From the NCBI RefSeq assembly GCF_024448955.1, contig NZ_JAMOIH010000006.1, positions 206,777 to 270,776 of the forward strand: DNA of 64,000 nucleotides, in the 5' to 3' direction. The notes beneath the pieces were generated by a model. The model searched no databases. It saw nothing but the letters and a program-made list of their open reading frames with translations, and was not told the origin of the DNA. The translations under genes and the position numbers were made by a program. This document shows positions 35,004 through 44,200 of the stretch, piece by piece (the stretch's first letter is position 1; every line of letters begins with the position of its first letter). Origin of the DNA: Stutzerimonas stutzeri (lineage in GTDB: Bacteria > Pseudomonadota > Gammaproteobacteria > Pseudomonadales > Pseudomonadaceae).

Positions 35004-35294
35004 ATGGAAGTCCGGGATTCGTTCGGGAAAGCGTTGAGGCTCGTGCGGCAGCGTAGGGGGCTGGCACAGGAAGATTTCTCGCTCGTTAGCAGTCGTACCT
35101 TCGTCAGCATGCTGGAGCGCGGGGCAACGAGCCCGACTCTCGAAAAGCTCGATAGCCTCTGCACGGTGCTCGACACTCACCCTGTCACCCTCTTGGCCCT
35201 GACCTACTTGCTTGGATCCGAAGCTCCTGAAAGTTTTGAGCAGCTCCTGGAGAAGGTTGGTGAGGAGTTGAGAGCTCTAGTCGAACCTGACTGA
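35004..35294 (+). CDS. XRE-family transcription regulator
   Basis: A 96-residue DNA-binding protein. The helix-turn-helix of the Cro/C1 type lies at about residues 8-60 (ALRLVRQRRGLAQEDF, SRTFVSMLERGATSPTLEKL). A C-terminal helix for dimerisation follows. The ATG at 35004 is preferred to a TTG at 34989. It has its own operator between itself and the gene at 34453, consistent with autorepression. Similar small regulators occur on integrative elements. Confidence 0.8.
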   Translation: MEVRDSFGKALRLVRQRRGLAQEDFSLVSSRTFVSMLERGATSPTLEKLDSLCTVLDTHPVTLLALTYLLGSEAPESFEQLLEKVGEELRALVEPD

Positions 35295-35460
35295 TTACTC
35301 AGCGAGGCTGTGTGAGGGGCCGGTTCCGTGGCCGCACAGTGAGTGTTGATCTTGCTGTCCCTCTGTCCCCAGTGGCTGGCCTGGAGGTCCTGTTTTTGGC
35401 AGGGCTTATAGTTTTTGTGGGCGTCAGAAAATATGTGGATTCTGACTTTTTGGGGCTCAT

Positions 35461-36060
35461 ATGTCCGTCGCGCAAGCTATTTTAAATCGAGTCAAGCACA
35501 TGCCAAAGGGGAGGCCATTTGCCGGCGCGGTGTTCGCGCAGGTCGGTTCCCGTGCGTCGATTAATAAAGCGCTTTCTAGGCTGGTGCAATCAGGCACGCT
35601 GGAGCGAGTCGCTCGCGGTGTCTACATGCGCCCCAAAATGAGCAAGTACACCGGCAGGGTGGTGCGCCCGAGTCCGCTGGCTGTCGTGGAGGTCATCACG
35701 AAGGCGAACGGCGAGACGATCCAGATACACGGCGCGGAGGCTGTTCGGAGGTTGGGCCTCAGCACACAGATGCAGGTGTTGCCGACCTTTTACACCAGCG
35801 GATCTACTCGCGAGATCAAGGTTGGCAATGCGGTGGTTCGCCTCCGCCACGTATCCAAGGACCGCTTGCAGCACGCCGGCACGACGGTAGGTGTGGCGCT
35901 TACTGCTCTCTACTACATCGGGAAAGAAGGGCTGTCCGCTAATGTGGTTTCCAAGATTGTTAGTGCGCTGAGCGGCGAAGAGCTGATGAAGCTCCGGGCC
36001 TGCAAGATGCCGGAGTGGATGCGGTCGGCATTGCGCTTTGCTGCCAAGGAGATTGAGTAG
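35461..36060 (+). CDS. DUF6088 family protein (AbiEi-like antitoxin), unpaired
   Basis: A 199-residue protein with an N-terminal winged-helix segment (about 1-60, SVAQAILNRVKHMPKG and ALSRLVQSGTLERVARGVYM) followed by an AbiEi-like C-terminal domain. Such proteins repress and neutralise AbiEii-type nucleotidyltransferase toxins in type IV toxin-antitoxin systems. No nucleotidyltransferase follows: the next 110 bp lead straight into the truncated hrpB gene. A short GTG frame overlapping the stop does not resemble AbiEii. Either the toxin was lost at the island edge or this protein acts alone. Confidence 0.6.
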   Translation: MSVAQAILNRVKHMPKGRPFAGAVFAQVGSRASINKALSRLVQSGTLERVARGVYMRPKMSKYTGRVVRPSPLAVVEVITKANGETIQIHGAEAVRRLGLSTQMQVLPTFYTSGSTREIKVGNAVVRLRHVSKDRLQHAGTTVGVALTALYYIGKEGLSANVVSKIVSALSGEELMKLRACKMPEWMRSALRFAAKEIE

Positions 36061-36171
36061 TGCGCAATAGCACCTACCCGACTCCACCTACTGGCAGCTA
36101 CCAAAGCCTGAGGCGAGACGTGGCTGGCTTTTCTGACAAGACAATGCGACTTCCTGCGCATTTAGCAAAAC

Positions 36172-36552
36172 GTGGAATTCGTCGAAAATCACCAACCCCA
36201 CGCCTTCGAGGGCGGGATCGTCCTGCAGTCGGCGCGCCAGGATGCCTTCGGTGACTACTTCTATACGCGTGTTCGGCCCGACCTTGCTGTCCAGACGGAT
36301 GCGATAACCGACAGTCTCGCCGACCTTCTCCCCAAGCTCATTGGCCAGCCGTTCTGCCGCGGCGCGTGCGGCCAGCCGCCGCGGTTCGAGCATCAGGATG
36401 GTTTGCCCGTCCAGCCACGGCTCGTCCAACAACGCCAGCGGAACGCGGGTGGTCTTGCCGGCGCCGGGCGGTGCTTCGAGCACCGCTTCGTCACGGATTC
36501 GTAGGGCCTGGCGCAGCGCCGGCAGGGCTTGATCGATCGGCAGGGAAATCAT
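36172..36552 (-). pseudogene. hrpB: hrpB ATP-dependent helicase, N-terminal fragment
   Basis: About 127 codons of the DEAH-box helicase HrpB: the Q-like start [13 protein letters not shown], Walker [25 protein letters not shown], and the DEAH-type box at IFDEFH. Normally that is followed by about 700 more residues. Here similarity ends after the H at 36172 and continues into unrelated sequence with a stop at 36088. The ATG at 36552 is the conserved start. It marks the right boundary of the accessory region, which interrupted or replaced the rest of hrpB. Confidence 0.85.
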
Positions 36553-36587
36553 GGGCACTCCGCGTCAAGGGGCGGATTGTAAAAGGT

Positions 36588-36627
36588 AAAGACGATAAAA
36601 GCGCTGGAGGCTGGAAAGCTGGACGAC
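36588..36627 (-). repeat. Dispersed 40-bp intergenic repeat, minus orientation
   Basis: The reverse complement matches 58045-58084 and 62253-62294 nearly base for base (CATCGTCCAGC, TCCAGCCTCCAGCGCTTTTA, TCGTCTTT). It sits in the spacer between hrpB and the lipoprotein gene. All copies lie in the chromosomal part of the window. Confidence 0.75.
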
Positions 36628-36767
36628 AAGGCAACTCGGTCGCCTTTTCCTTTAGTTCCAACCTCCAGTGCAGGACGTGGCGAACGGTCACCCAGGCAAG
36701 ACGGTCTGATGTCGAGAAAACATCACGCGGCCCTTGTATAGTTGCGCCCACTTTTCCGGAGGTCCTT

Positions 36768-37184
36768 ATGCGTACTCGTTCCCGTGTCATCGGCGGCGTG
36801 CTGGCCGTCTCCCTGTTCACCCAACTGACCGCCTGCGGCACGCTGTTCTATCCCGACCGGCGCGGGCAGATCGACGGCAAGATCGACCCGGCCATCGCCG
36901 TAGCCAACGCCGTCGGCCTGCTGTTCTATGTGATTCCCGGCCTGATCGCCTTCGGCATCGACTTCGCCACTGGTGCGATCTATCTACCTGACAACGAATA
37001 TTCCATGGCCCCGGAAAAGCTTCAGGAAGCCATCGGCGCCGACGGTGTGGTCGACCAGGCCAGACTCAAGGCCATCATCGAAGCGGAAACCGGCCGCAGC
37101 CTGCCGCTGAATGACCCGCGCTTGATCCAGCACAACGGCAGCATCGAGCAACTGGCTGCCTTCGGACTGCGTCCCGCGGCCTGA
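36768..37184 (+). CDS. Conserved small lipoprotein
   Basis: A 138-residue putative lipoprotein of pseudomonads with the lipobox LTAC-G near residue 24. It has one hydrophobic segment (AVGLLFYVIPGLIAFGIDF, about 46-66) and a soluble helical C-terminal half. GGAGG lies seven bases before the ATG at 36768; the longer frame upstream is not coding. It overlaps the next gene (TGATG), so the two form a bicistron. Relatives are sometimes labelled polyribonucleotide nucleotidyltransferase, which the sequence does not support. Role unknown. Confidence 0.7.
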   Translation: MRTRSRVIGGVLAVSLFTQLTACGTLFYPDRRGQIDGKIDPAIAVANAVGLLFYVIPGLIAFGIDFATGAIYLPDNEYSMAPEKLQEAIGADGVVDQARLKAIIEAETGRSLPLNDPRLIQHNGSIEQLAAFGLRPAA

Positions 37185-38122
37185 TGCAACACACCAGCGA
37201 CCGGCGCAGGGGCGTCAGCGCCGAACACGCGAGATTGATGCGCCGTGCCACGCGCCTGGCGTTGGTCGTGGCGCTGACACTGGCGGCAAGCAAGGCGCTG
37301 GCCTGGTGGATGAGCGGTTCGGTCAGCCTGCTGGCCGGTCTTACCGACTCGCTGCTGGACGGCGCCGCCTCGCTGCTCAACCTTTTGGCGGTGCACTACT
37401 CGCTGCGCCCCGCCGATGATGATCATCGCTACGGCCACGGCAAGGCCGAAGCGCTGGCCGGGCTTGGCCAGGGTGCGTTCATTTCGGTGAGCGCGATCCT
37501 GGTCTGCGTCCAGGGCGTCGACCGCATGCTGCATCCGCAGCCGCTGGGCGCGCCGACGCTGGGCATCGCGGTGATGCTGCTGTCTCTGGCGCTGACCGTG
37601 GCGCTGCTGGCTTACCAGCGTCATGTGGTGCGCGAAACCGGCTCCACGGCGATCCGCGCCGACTCGCTGCACTACCGTTCCGACCTGCTACTCAACAGCA
37701 GCATCCTCGTGGCCCTGATCCTCGCCGGGTACGGCTGGGATCGCCTGGATGCGATTTTCGGCATCGCCATCGCGGTGTACATATTCTGGAGCGCACTGAG
37801 CATCGTGCGTGAAGCCGGCGCGGTGTTGATGGACACCGAACTGCCGCCGGACGTCAGTGAGGACATGCATCGGCTGGCCTGCGCTGTGCCCGGCGTGGTT
37901 GGCTGTCATGATCTTCGCACCCGCGTTTCTGGTACCCGCTGGTTCGTGCAGCTGCACCTGGAATTGCCCGGCCAGTTGCCGCTGATCGAAGCCCACGCGC
38001 TGTGCGAGGCGGTCGAGTCGGCTATTCAGGACCGCTACCCGCGTGCCGAGGTGCTGGTCCATGCCGACCCGCAGGAGGTGGTGAGGCCGCGCCCAACGCC
38101 AGAACCTGCCGGCCAGCCATAA
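37184..38122 (+). CDS. FieF/YiiP-like cation diffusion facilitator
   Basis: Inner-membrane divalent metal (Zn/Fe/Cd) exporter of 312 residues exchanging metal for protons. Six membrane helices (about 25-205) carry the metal residues: LTDSLLDGAAS in helix 2 and HYRSDLLLNS in helix 5, together the D-x3-D and H-x3-D of the transport site. A C-terminal cytosolic domain (about 215-300) with HLELPGQLPLIEAH binds regulatory zinc. It is coupled to the lipoprotein gene and ends before a bidirectional terminator. Core gene, separate from the island exporters. Confidence 0.88.
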   Translation: MQHTSDRRRGVSAEHARLMRRATRLALVVALTLAASKALAWWMSGSVSLLAGLTDSLLDGAASLLNLLAVHYSLRPADDDHRYGHGKAEALAGLGQGAFISVSAILVCVQGVDRMLHPQPLGAPTLGIAVMLLSLALTVALLAYQRHVVRETGSTAIRADSLHYRSDLLLNSSILVALILAGYGWDRLDAIFGIAIAVYIFWSALSIVREAGAVLMDTELPPDVSEDMHRLACAVPGVVGCHDLRTRVSGTRWFVQLHLELPGQLPLIEAHALCEAVESAIQDRYPRAEVLVHADPQEVVRPRPTPEPAGQP

Positions 38123-38155
38123 AAAAAGACCACGTGGCGAGACGTGGTCTTTTTT
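38121..38155. terminator. Bidirectional rho-independent terminator
   Basis: A seven-A run, the stem AGACCACGT / ACGTGGTCT with a 6-base loop, and a T-run. Works on both strands; ends the FieF-like gene. Confidence 0.92.
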
Positions 38156-38364
38156 CAATACTGCTGAATTCGCTGACCGCTTGTGGCGGGGTCTTCGGCA
38201 GCGCCTTGTGGGCGGTGCTGGCCCGGACCGATGACCTCGATAAGGTCGGCGGTTGGCGCGGCGGGATAAGGTGCCACGTCAGTTCTGTCGGGGGCTGAAG
38301 TTGGATAAAGCTTACGCGCCACGTACCGGCAGATGCTTGCGAAGATTGCTCAAATTGACAAGGA

Positions 38365-38383
38365 TTGCGCAATTCATGCGCAA
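38365..38383. promoter_or_regulatory. Lrp-type operator TTGCGCA-ATTCA-TGCGCAA
   Basis: Perfect 7-bp inverted repeat with 5-bp spacer, 44 bp upstream of the Lrp-family gene, partly covered by a TTGACA hexamer at 38355-38360. Position suggests autoregulation. Confidence 0.65.
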
Positions 38384-38426
38384 CGGAGCATAGTTCCACG
38401 CAATCAAACCACGCGAGCCATTCGAA

Positions 38427-38906
38427 ATGAGCAAACTCGACCGCCATGACCTGCGAATTCTCGCCGAATTGCAGCACGACGCGCGTATCTCCAATCAGGA
38501 CCTGGCCGAGCGTATCGGCCTGTCGCCTTCGCCCTGCTCGCGACGGGTCAAACAGCTTGAGGACGATGGCTACATCGCGCGTCAGGTCGCCCTGCTGGAT
38601 CGCAAGAAGCTGGGCCTGACGTTGACCGCTTACGTGTTGATCGGCATGGACCGGCACACGCCGGATCGCTTCGAACATTTCGAAGGAGTGATCGGAAAAT
38701 GCGCGGAGGTGCTGGAATGCAGCCTGGTCACCGGGATGGACGCCGATTATCAACTCAAGGTCGTGGTGCCCGACATGGAGCACTATCAGGCCTTTCTGCT
38801 CGGTACGCTGACGCGCATCGAAGGCGTCTCCAGCGTGCGCTCCAGCTTCGTGCTGCGTCAGGTATCGTCCAGCACCGAACTGCCCCTGCAACACCTGCGC
38901 GGCTGA
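38427..38906 (+). CDS. Lrp/AsnC-family regulator
   Basis: Feast-famine type transcription regulator of 159 residues. The N-terminal winged helix-turn-helix (about 5-60, DLRILAELQHDARISNQDL and RIGLSPSPCSRRVKQLE) is followed by the RAM ligand-binding domain (about 70-150, with the effector loop TGMDADYQLKVVV). An operator-like dyad lies just upstream. The target amino acid and regulon cannot be told; the flanking genes give no hint. Confidence 0.85.
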   Translation: MSKLDRHDLRILAELQHDARISNQDLAERIGLSPSPCSRRVKQLEDDGYIARQVALLDRKKLGLTLTAYVLIGMDRHTPDRFEHFEGVIGKCAEVLECSLVTGMDADYQLKVVVPDMEHYQAFLLGTLTRIEGVSSVRSSFVLRQVSSSTELPLQHLRG

Positions 38907-39119
38907 GACCCATTGCCGCGCCCGGGATCGTCGCTGCCGGACTTGGCGTATAATCGCCGCCGCCTTGCTATGCCCCCGCGCGCACCACTTAATAGAAAAA
39001 GCGTTTCGCTCGCTGATAAAACGTTCGCCCGCTGTCATAGCTATCTCGACTCAGACTGCGTGAACCACGCGCTCGCTGCGTTTTCACAGGGTCTGGTCTC
39101 TAGCCAAGCGGAGTAATCG

Positions 39120-39338
39120 ATGGAGCCCGAAGTTTTCGAAAAGTGGATGATGATCGTCCTGGTCGGCGGCCTGATCGCCTTCATGGCGTTCATCATCTGG
39201 GACCTGGCCAAGAAATCCAAAGCCGGCCGACTCGGTACGACCATTCTGTTTCTGGGGCTGGGCCTGTGCCTGTTCGCGTTCGTCGCCAAGCCGATCATCG
39301 GCTACGTCATCGAAGTGACGCAGGGCATTCCGCACTGA
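39120..39338 (+). CDS. DUF2788 small membrane protein
   Basis: A 72-residue protein with two membrane helices (about 10-29 and 41-62) separated by a basic loop (AKKSKAGR). This fits DUF2788, a small family common in pseudomonads and related bacteria with unknown function. A TATAAT hexamer at 38949 and a GGAG ribosome site precede it. Single gene. Confidence 0.75.
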   Translation: MEPEVFEKWMMIVLVGGLIAFMAFIIWDLAKKSKAGRLGTTILFLGLGLCLFAFVAKPIIGYVIEVTQGIPH

Positions 39339-39359
39339 CTCGGTTTTCAGCGCCGACGC

Positions 39360-39986
39360 TCACAAATGCGCCGACACCTCTCGCCATTCGCCCGGCTGCA
39401 GCCCATCCAGCCCCCAGGGTCCGATTCTGACCCGCACCAGCCGCAACGTTGGCAGCCCGACCGCTGCGGTCATGCGCCGCACCTGGCGGTTGCGGCCCTC
39501 ACGAATCACCAGTTCCAGCCAACTAGTCGGCACGCTTTTGCGAAAGCGCACCGGCGGATTGCGCGGCCACAGCGCCGGTTCGTCGAGCATGCGGGCTTCG
39601 GCGGGTAGCGTCATGCCATCGTTGAGTTCGACGCCTTCGCGCAGCCTCGCCAGCTGCCCTTCGCTCGCCTCGCCTTCGACCTGCACCCAATAAGTCTTCG
39701 CCAGCTTGTGTTTGGGATCGGCGATGCGCGCCTGCAGTTGCCCATCATTGGTCAACAGCAACAGGCCCTCACTGTCCCGATCCAGGCGGCCGGCGGGATA
39801 GACGCCCGCCACTGGCACGAAATCCTTGAGCGTGGCGCGTCCATCGGCATCGTTGAACTGGGTAAGCACGTCGAAGGGTTTGTTCATTAGCAACAGGCGC
39901 GGTTCGGCCGGCGGCGCCTTGGCCACGCGGCGTGGCTGAGCCTTGCCGGTCAGGCGCTGCGGGCGCGGGGTGGAAGGGCGTGGCAT
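39360..39986 (-). CDS. rluE: 23S rRNA pseudouridine synthase RluE
   Basis: RluE-type pseudouridine synthase, 208 residues, acting on helix 89 of 23S rRNA (U2457 in E. coli). Motifs: [11 protein letters not shown], the catalytic-Asp segment [13 protein letters not shown] and the C-terminal [12 protein letters not shown] basic, disordered N-terminal extension of about 30 residues precedes the fold. No S4 domain, as usual for RluE. Confidence 0.88.
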   Translation of the reverse strand: MPRPSTPRPQRLTGKAQPRRVAKAPPAEPRLLLMNKPFDVLTQFNDADGRATLKDFVPVAGVYPAGRLDRDSEGLLLLTNDGQLQARIADPKHKLAKTYWVQVEGEASEGQLARLREGVELNDGMTLPAEARMLDEPALWPRNPPVRFRKSVPTSWLELVIREGRNRQVRRMTAAVGLPTLRLVRVRIGPWGLDGLQPGEWREVSAHL

Positions 39987-40088
39987 GACAAGGGGCTCCA
40001 GGTCGGGGCGGCCATGCTAGGGCGGCAATCCCGACCTCGCAAGCTATCGGCCTGTAGCTCGCGGCGCGCCATGACGAAAGCCAATCGG

Positions 40089-42083
40089 TCAGCGGCTCAT
40101 ACCCGCCAGCCGCTGCGATATCGCCTGCATGCCCTGGCCGAGTTCGCGCAGCGTCGCCGCATCACGGGCCCCTTCTTCGCTTGCGGTGTGAATGCGCACC
40201 GCAAGCTCGTTGATTTCCTGGGCGACATGACTCTGCTCCTGCGCCGCCACGGCAATCTGCTGCGCCCGCTGGACGATGCCATTGAAGCTGCTCACCGTGT
40301 TGCCCAGCGTACCGGCCACACCGTCAGCCTGCCGTACCGCTTCATCGGTGCGTTGGGCGCCGGCCTGCATGGTCGAAACCGCCTGGGCCGAGGCCTGACG
40401 CAACTGGGTGATCATCTGCTGGATTTCATCCGCTGAGCTCTGCGCGCGTCCCGCCAGGGTCCGCACTTCGTCGGCCACGACCGCGAAGCCGCGACCTTGC
40501 TCGCCGGCACGCGCCGCCTCGATGGCCGCATTGAGCGCCAGCAGATTGGTCTGTTCCGAAATGGATTTGATGACGTCCAACACCCCGCCAACGCGCTCGA
40601 TATCCTCGCCGAGCTGGGTGATGGCCGAGGCGGCATCGGATATATCGCCAGCCAATCCGGCGATCGCTTCGCTGTTGCGCTGCACCTGACCTTGTCCCTG
40701 TTCGGCTTCGGCAAGTGACTGACGGGCGGTGTCGGAGCAGTCGGTCGTGTTCTGCGCGACCTCAGCCGCACTGGCCGACATTTCAGTGATCGCGGTCGCC
40801 AGCAAAGTATTGTCCTGTCGCTGGGCTTCGGCACGATCAGCCAGCCCAATGGAAAGCCGGGCCAGTTCGTCGGCCTGCCGCTCCAGGCTTGCCGACTCCT
40901 CGCCGATGCGGCGCAGCATGTCGCGCAGCGAACCGGCGTAATGATTGACGGCGCCGCGCAATGCCCCGAGTTCGTCGGCGCGGTGAATCTCCAGCTGGGC
41001 ATCGTCATGTCCACCGCCGTGCCCCAGTCGCTCGATCTGTCCGGTGGTTTCCTCGAGCTGTGCCAACAGACGCTTGCCTGCCAGCCAGGCGATGCCAAGC
41101 AGCAACGCCAGCAGCGGCAACAGAAGCAGCAGGATTTGTTGCGTCAGCTCGTCGGCAAGGCCGGTCACGTTCGCCTCCGGCGTAACCAAGCCAACGCGCC
41201 ACCCCGTGCCGTCCATGGTTTCCAGCGTCACGTAAGCCGCGCCGTCGACCAGGCCGTCGTGCTCCAGGAACAGCACGGCATCTTCCGCGCCGCGAGCGGC
41301 AACGGCGTCGGCGACTGGTTTGAGCCAGGATTGCTCACGCACCAGATCGGCCATGGCCGGCAACCCACCGTTGCCCTTGGCGCCCGGGAAAAACAGCAGA
41401 TTGCCAGCCTGATCGACCACAAAGGCGTAGCCGCCGGTCACGCCGCCGTTCGCCTCGAGGAAGCGGGCCAAGTCATCGAGCTTGAGATCGAGGGTCGCAA
41501 CGCCGGCGAACGCGCCGTCACGAGTGTAGGGCACGCTGCAGGTAGTCATCGCCACGCCGCTGACCGCGTCCTGATAGCCGTCCGACCAGACGCAACGTCC
41601 CGGCGCCGCCGCGCGAGCCCCGCTGTACCAGGATTCGGCATGGTAGGCGGACGTCTGCGCCGCGTTGTATTCCTCCGAATAATCCAGCCCGCCGCTGGCG
41701 TTGCGCGCCCAGAAGAAGCTGCGTCGCTCGATGCCAGGCGTGAATGCATTCGGTTCCGGCCACAGCCCGCCGCCAGCGATAGCGGCGTCGCCCTGGCTAT
41801 CGATCAGGTTGGGCAAGGTCGACAGCACTAACGCTTCGTCATTGGGCATCCTTTCAGCCAGATGCGCCATGGCGGCGGTGGTGCCTTCGATGCGGCTGAG
41901 CTGCAGCGCAAGCTGACGGGCCAATGCGCTGGCCGACTGCTCAGCGGCGGCGGTTCCCGTGGCCACCAGCCTCGGTTTGCCACCCAGGGTCATGACCCCG
42001 AAGATAGCCAGAGCGGTAAGCACCAGAAGAACCAGAACGCCCAGCGTCATGCGTGGCGCGATCCGGGCAGGCAGGATGGACAT
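40089..42083 (-). CDS. Methyl-accepting chemotaxis receptor with periplasmic sensor
   Basis: Chemoreceptor of 664 residues. The first membrane helix (about 12-34) and second (about 312-332) enclose a large periplasmic dCache-like sensor with ESWYSGAR and several WPEP/YDV-like ligand elements. A HAMP segment and a long coiled coil follow, with the conserved hairpin tip [16 protein letters not shown]. The C-terminus has no CheR-tethering pentapeptide. The product should steer flagellar motility; its ligand is not predictable. Single gene on the minus strand. Confidence 0.88.
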   Translation of the reverse strand: MSILPARIAPRMTLGVLVLLVLTALAIFGVMTLGGKPRLVATGTAAAEQSASALARQLALQLSRIEGTTAAMAHLAERMPNDEALVLSTLPNLIDSQGDAAIAGGGLWPEPNAFTPGIERRSFFWARNASGGLDYSEEYNAAQTSAYHAESWYSGARAAAPGRCVWSDGYQDAVSGVAMTTCSVPYTRDGAFAGVATLDLKLDDLARFLEANGGVTGGYAFVVDQAGNLLFFPGAKGNGGLPAMADLVREQSWLKPVADAVAARGAEDAVLFLEHDGLVDGAAYVTLETMDGTGWRVGLVTPEANVTGLADELTQQILLLLLPLLALLLGIAWLAGKRLLAQLEETTGQIERLGHGGGHDDAQLEIHRADELGALRGAVNHYAGSLRDMLRRIGEESASLERQADELARLSIGLADRAEAQRQDNTLLATAITEMSASAAEVAQNTTDCSDTARQSLAEAEQGQGQVQRNSEAIAGLAGDISDAASAITQLGEDIERVGGVLDVIKSISEQTNLLALNAAIEAARAGEQGRGFAVVADEVRTLAGRAQSSADEIQQMITQLRQASAQAVSTMQAGAQRTDEAVRQADGVAGTLGNTVSSFNGIVQRAQQIAVAAQEQSHVAQEINELAVRIHTASEEGARDAATLRELGQGMQAISQRLAGMSR

Positions 42084-42286
42084 ACTACAAACTCCACGAA
42101 GGAACTAAATCACCAAGGAATTGGGTTATGTAGCATTACGGCTGCCCGCCCCGCAGATTGAGCGCCAAGCGACCGCAGTCGACGAGCGGCTCGGCAGGCG
42201 AGGCATCAACCAATCGCGCAAGAACGAGTCAATGACTGTTGCGGCCATCGCCGCCATCACTCAGAACCGCTTTGAAGGATTTCAAC

Positions 42287-42796
42287 GTGCAGATACGTGA
42301 CGCCCTGGACGCCGACCTCGACGGCATCCTGCAGATCTACAACGACGCGGTGCAGAACAGCACAGCGATCTGGAACGACCGGACCGTCGACCTCGCCAAT
42401 CGCCGCGCCTGGCTGGCCGAACGCCATGAACAGCGCTATCCGGTATTGGTTGCCGTCGACGACGAGCAGCGGGTCGCAGGTTACGCATCTTTCGGCCCTT
42501 GGCGCCCGCACGATGGTTTCCGCCACACGGTGGAAAATTCGGTCTACGTGGGTCCCGGTCAGCGTGGTAGCGGCATCGGGCGCAGCCTGATGCAGGCGCT
42601 GATCCAGCGCGCCCGGCAGTTGGACAAGCATGTGATGGTCGCGGCCATCGAGAGCGAGAACCGGGCCTCGATCCATATGCACCAGCAACTGGGCTTCATC
42701 CATGTCGGGCAGATGCGCCAGGTTGGCTGCAAATTCGGCCGCTGGCTGGACCTGACGGTCATGCAGCTGACCCTGCGCCGCACAGCCAACCCGTAA
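42287..42796 (+). CDS. GNAT acetyltransferase, phosphinothricin/methionine sulfoximine type
   Basis: Acetyl-CoA-dependent N-acetyltransferase of 169 residues. The pattern IRDALDADLDGILQIYND, AIWND, VENSVYVGPGQRGSGIGR (acetyl-CoA loop) and KFGRWLDLTVMQL matches enzymes that detoxify methionine sulfoximine and phosphinothricin. A GTG at 42287 with GAAGGA eight bases upstream is the start; the open frame further upstream is not coding. Confidence 0.82.
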   Translation: MQIRDALDADLDGILQIYNDAVQNSTAIWNDRTVDLANRRAWLAERHEQRYPVLVAVDDEQRVAGYASFGPWRPHDGFRHTVENSVYVGPGQRGSGIGRSLMQALIQRARQLDKHVMVAAIESENRASIHMHQQLGFIHVGQMRQVGCKFGRWLDLTVMQLTLRRTANP

Positions 42797-42930
42797 TTAC
42801 ACTCATCTTCGAGCTCGATACCCGCCTGCATGGATGAAGCGTCCGATCGCATAGGTGGAAACGCTGAAGGCTTTTCCACCGAAACCGACGGCAGCCGTCA
42901 GGTCCGCCATTTCCAGAATCCCCTCACCGC

Positions 42931-43197
42931 TCACCGCAGCTGGCTGTCTTTACTGCCGCGCCGGTTATAACCGCTGTATGCGGCTTCTCGCTTGTCCTGT
43001 TCGGACTGGCACTTCACGCACAACCGTACGCCCGGGACCGCCTGCCGCCGCGCCTCGGGAATCTTGGCGTCGCACTCTTCACAGTGCGTCAGGCTTTCGC
43101 CCCGCCCCAATTTGCTGCGGGCGCGCTGAACGGCGTCCTCGATCGTGCTGTCGATCTGGTCCTGCACGGCGCCTTCGTTCGCCCAACCGGTGGCCAT
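42931..43197 (-). CDS. DksA/TraR-type C4 zinc-finger protein
   Basis: An 88-residue protein with the zinc finger C-x2-C-x17-C-x2-C (CEECDAKIPEARR and CVKCQSEQD) at about 39-63, preceded by a helical segment. It resembles short YbiI-like DksA relatives without the long coiled-coil arm, so it is unlikely to replace DksA fully. Single gene, convergent with the gene at 42287. Confidence 0.78.
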   Translation of the reverse strand: MATGWANEGAVQDQIDSTIEDAVQRARSKLGRGESLTHCEECDAKIPEARRQAVPGVRLCVKCQSEQDKREAAYSGYNRRGSKDSQLR

Positions 43198-43461
43198 CGC
43201 AACCTCCTGCCTATTCGAGCAATCACTCTTCGATATTTGAGCTGCTGCGGCGTGAGCGGTTCAGCACGCGACGCACAGTGCTGGGATCAGCCTTCGGCGC
43301 CGCCTGTCGTTTGCTTGGCGTCAAAACGACGAGCGGGGCTTGAGCCGCGAAGGCATGCACTACCCTTTCCAGCCGATCGATGGCCAAGCCGAACCACACC
43401 GCTCTGCAATGCGCCCTTGTGCACGTACGGCTGGCACAACTATCCACCAGCGAAACGGTGT

Positions 43462-44181
43462 ATGAACAAAAATATCCTGATGGCCCTGGCGCTTGCTCTG
43501 GGCGGATGCGCCAGCCAACCGGACGTCGTCGAACACGAGGTCGGGGCGTTCGACCTCAAGCTCGGCACTGCACCGACCCGGAGCATGGCGCAAGGCCTGG
43601 TCAACCCGACCGCCGCCGGCACCTTTCGCGGAGGGCTGGACCTGACCCACGCCGGCGGCCTGTACATGGGGCAATGGGCACCGAGCATGGGCATTCTTGA
43701 CGGCAGTCAGCTGGAGCTCAATAGCTACGTCGGCTATGCCCAGCCGCGCCTTGACGACACGCTCGGCTTCGAGCTGGGCGTGATCCGCTACAGCTTTCCA
43801 GAGCTGGAAAACCACGATCGTCACGAGTACTACGCCGGCATCAACCTGGCCGGCAGCCGCCTGGGAGGCGCGCTACGCAGCGCGCCGGGGCGCACCGACG
43901 GGACGCTGTTCCTGGAGCTGGGATCGGTTCAGCCATTCGATGTCGGGGTTCGCCTGAAATACGCCAGCCACTCGATGGACAGCCCCATGTATCACCCCGG
44001 CGGCAGCGTGCGCGTCTTCAACGACTGGTCGCTGAATCTGTCCCGCCCGCTGCTCGGCATGGATCTGAATCTGTCCTATACCGACTCCAGCCTGAGCGGC
44101 GACCAATGCGGCGTGTACTCGGGGCTGAACGCTCACTGCGAGGGCTTTTTCATGTTCAAGGCCGAGCGCCAGCTGTTCTGA
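43462..44181 (+). CDS. TorF-family putative outer-membrane protein
   Basis: A 239-residue exported beta-barrel with a lipobox-like LALGGC at residue 16 and a TIGR02001-type layout. Strands alternate Gly/Tyr/Leu (LNSYVGYAQ, ELGVIRYSF, YYAGINL) and the protein ends in FKAERQLF with the terminal Phe typical of barrels. Function unknown. The ATG at 43462 is chosen because a signal peptide follows; the longer upstream frame is not coding. Confidence 0.7.
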   Translation: MNKNILMALALALGGCASQPDVVEHEVGAFDLKLGTAPTRSMAQGLVNPTAAGTFRGGLDLTHAGGLYMGQWAPSMGILDGSQLELNSYVGYAQPRLDDTLGFELGVIRYSFPELENHDRHEYYAGINLAGSRLGGALRSAPGRTDGTLFLELGSVQPFDVGVRLKYASHSMDSPMYHPGGSVRVFNDWSLNLSRPLLGMDLNLSYTDSSLSGDQCGVYSGLNAHCEGFFMFKAERQLF

Positions 44182-44200
44182 GCGAGCCCTGGAGTCTGCG

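Noticed and set aside
36060..36254. GTG frame overlapping DUF6088 as its AbiEii toxin
   Set aside because: The sequence shows no nucleotidyltransferase motif and most of it is antisense to hrpB.
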